Position numbers and translations under genes: made by a program. 64,000 bases of DNA from Andrena cerasifolii. Taxonomy: Eukaryota; Arthropoda; Insecta; Hymenoptera; Andrenidae. Position 1 is the stretch's first letter; each line of letters opens with the position of its first letter. The stretch spans positions 15,292,501 to 15,356,500 of the forward strand of contig NC_135122.1 of assembly GCF_050908995.1 (NCBI RefSeq), written 5' to 3'. Under the pieces are notes generated by a model. The model saw only the letters and a list, made by a program, of their open reading frames with translations, did not search any database and was not told the origin of the DNA. This document shows positions 62,801 to 64,000 of the stretch, one piece after another.

Positions 62801-64000
62801 TATACCGTCCAAAGAGAATCATAAAACGAACCGTGAAGCATTAACGAACGCTGCCTGCCCGCCCTGGCAACTCTGGCGAACCAGAAAGTACGCGGTGCTG
62901 GGGGGATATCTCGGGCTAGATGTAATTCAAGTTTCGCGAGTGTACCGAAAGAACGGCGTTATACTTTGTGTATCTACAGAAGGAGGGGGGCGCGGGGGGT
63001 GTTCGGGGCGTAATATTATGAAAAGTTCCTTATTTTAAAACCGTTCCTCTCGTTAAGAGTTTTCCTTTTTACGCGGGGGCAAGTTGGGGGCCGCCGAAAC
63101 GCCCGTTCCGCTTATGAATTCACGGTGAAAGATAACTTAAAGAGCGAGCCATCCGCGTAGTGGGACAAAGAGAGGAGAAGGGGATAAAATATTTAGGGTC
63201 GTGGGGCATCTTAGGCGTGAGATACGAGATTTAAAGTTTTAGGTGGCACTTTCGGAAGAGGTTGCCCGCCGGCACCCTCTATCTCCCGGTGCCCTGCTCC
63301 ACGATAGGACTACTTCTGGAGTTGCCCGATGCCAGTCCGCGTCCCCGCTTTCTCTATCTGTCCCCGTGTACAAGCTGTTCCCCATAACCTGTACTATGAT
63401 AAGATGTCGAGTAAAAGTTCTCTTGGAGGGGAGGTGGAGAGGGGGGAGCTTGGAGGGAGATCAGGGGGCCGGCCACGTTTACGATCATTCATTATTCGAA
63501 CTGTAAGTACCGTAGAAGACACTTTTACGGGACCTCTGATACGAAGAGACTTAGATCGAGACAGTTAAAAAGCCTACGAAGGCGGAGCAATAACGACACA
63601 ACAGTTACGAATGAAACGCTGGCACCTTACTGTTTTACTGCCGAAAGGCTTTCTACGGAGGTGCACTAAACTCCATCGACTCGCTAATTCTCTTGCTAAA
63701 GTTCCTTCTGTAAACTCCGGTCTCGCCAGGTATTGACTGGCGCTAAGACTACTTACTCCCACGCTCGCGGCTCCTACTTAATCAGCCCCACTCATGAATT
63801 CCTTAAACTCTTGTTTGCCAGACATTTCGCCCGTTACGGTGGAAGTTACCAACATACATATTTAGTCCAGAGATTCTATTAACGTGCCGGTTCAAGGGCA
63901 CTCGCCGTGCAGCGGCTAGCTTTCGGCATGAATGTGTAAAGTGCGACTCGATTGGCTGCCCCGACGGTAGGAAATTCGTTTCTTCCCGGACTTATACGCG
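59871..64000. other. No gene recognised
   Basis: CpG-rich non-coding DNA with G runs near 62224 and 62547. Short overlapping frames lack domains and splice partners. Confidence 0.4.

Overview
The window is nuclear DNA from an animal, most likely a hymenopteran insect; an ant or relative is my inference. Coding DNA is sparse and split by GT-AG introns. CpG is not depleted, (TC)n and (TTA)n microsatellites are common, and there are many small inverted-repeat transposons of insect type. There are no bacterial or viral gene blocks. Only two protein-coding genes can be supported with confidence, and every other long open frame looks like chance or repeat sequence.

Layout. 1-1.87 kb resembles the 3' UTR of a gene lying to the left. 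1.89-2.98 kb and 17.75-18.85 kb hold two copies of one inverted-repeat element; the second is interrupted by a 5'-truncated non-LTR retrotransposon whose C-terminal reading frame is still readable. The stretches between carry smaller repeats (6.65-7.34, 11.27-11.70, 16.4-16.85 kb). 20.59-34.62 kb (+) is a five-exon secreted trypsin-like serine protease gene; all four splice junctions keep phase and give a 298-residue precursor. Its introns carry three foldback elements, a TTCGAATA-rich hairpin and two (TC)n tracts. 35.07-36.32 kb (-) is a five-exon gene for mitochondrial ribosomal protein uS11m (MRPS11), 213 residues, also fully phase-consistent.

The two genes converge. The last protease exon and the MRPS11 stop codon are 443 bp apart, and between them lies a 12-bp perfect palindrome (35030-35041) that reads AATAAA on both strands, so one site may serve as poly(A) signal for both genes.

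36.5-40.9 kb is repeat-rich intergenic DNA: a 40-bp minisatellite, a 67-bp GC-rich tandem duplication, a degenerate array near 40.4 kb and a small MITE. 44.50-45.64 kb is a 1.14-kb foldback with TA target duplications, and 54.28-55.13 kb is a TTAA-flanked element. 47.95-48.47 kb is an unusual inverted pair of arrays of a ~30-bp motif. 49.3-51.5 kb is a GC-rich, CAG- and TC-repeat-bearing block that could be the promoter and 5' UTR of a rightward gene whose coding exons lie outside the window; this is a weak call. In the rest, up to 64 kb, I see no supportable gene.

I found no clear new biological system. The points most worth checking are the shared bidirectional poly(A) palindrome, the protease's altered oxyanion-hole (193) and 215 positions, the inverted 30-mer arrays at 48 kb, and the nested retrotransposon/MITE.
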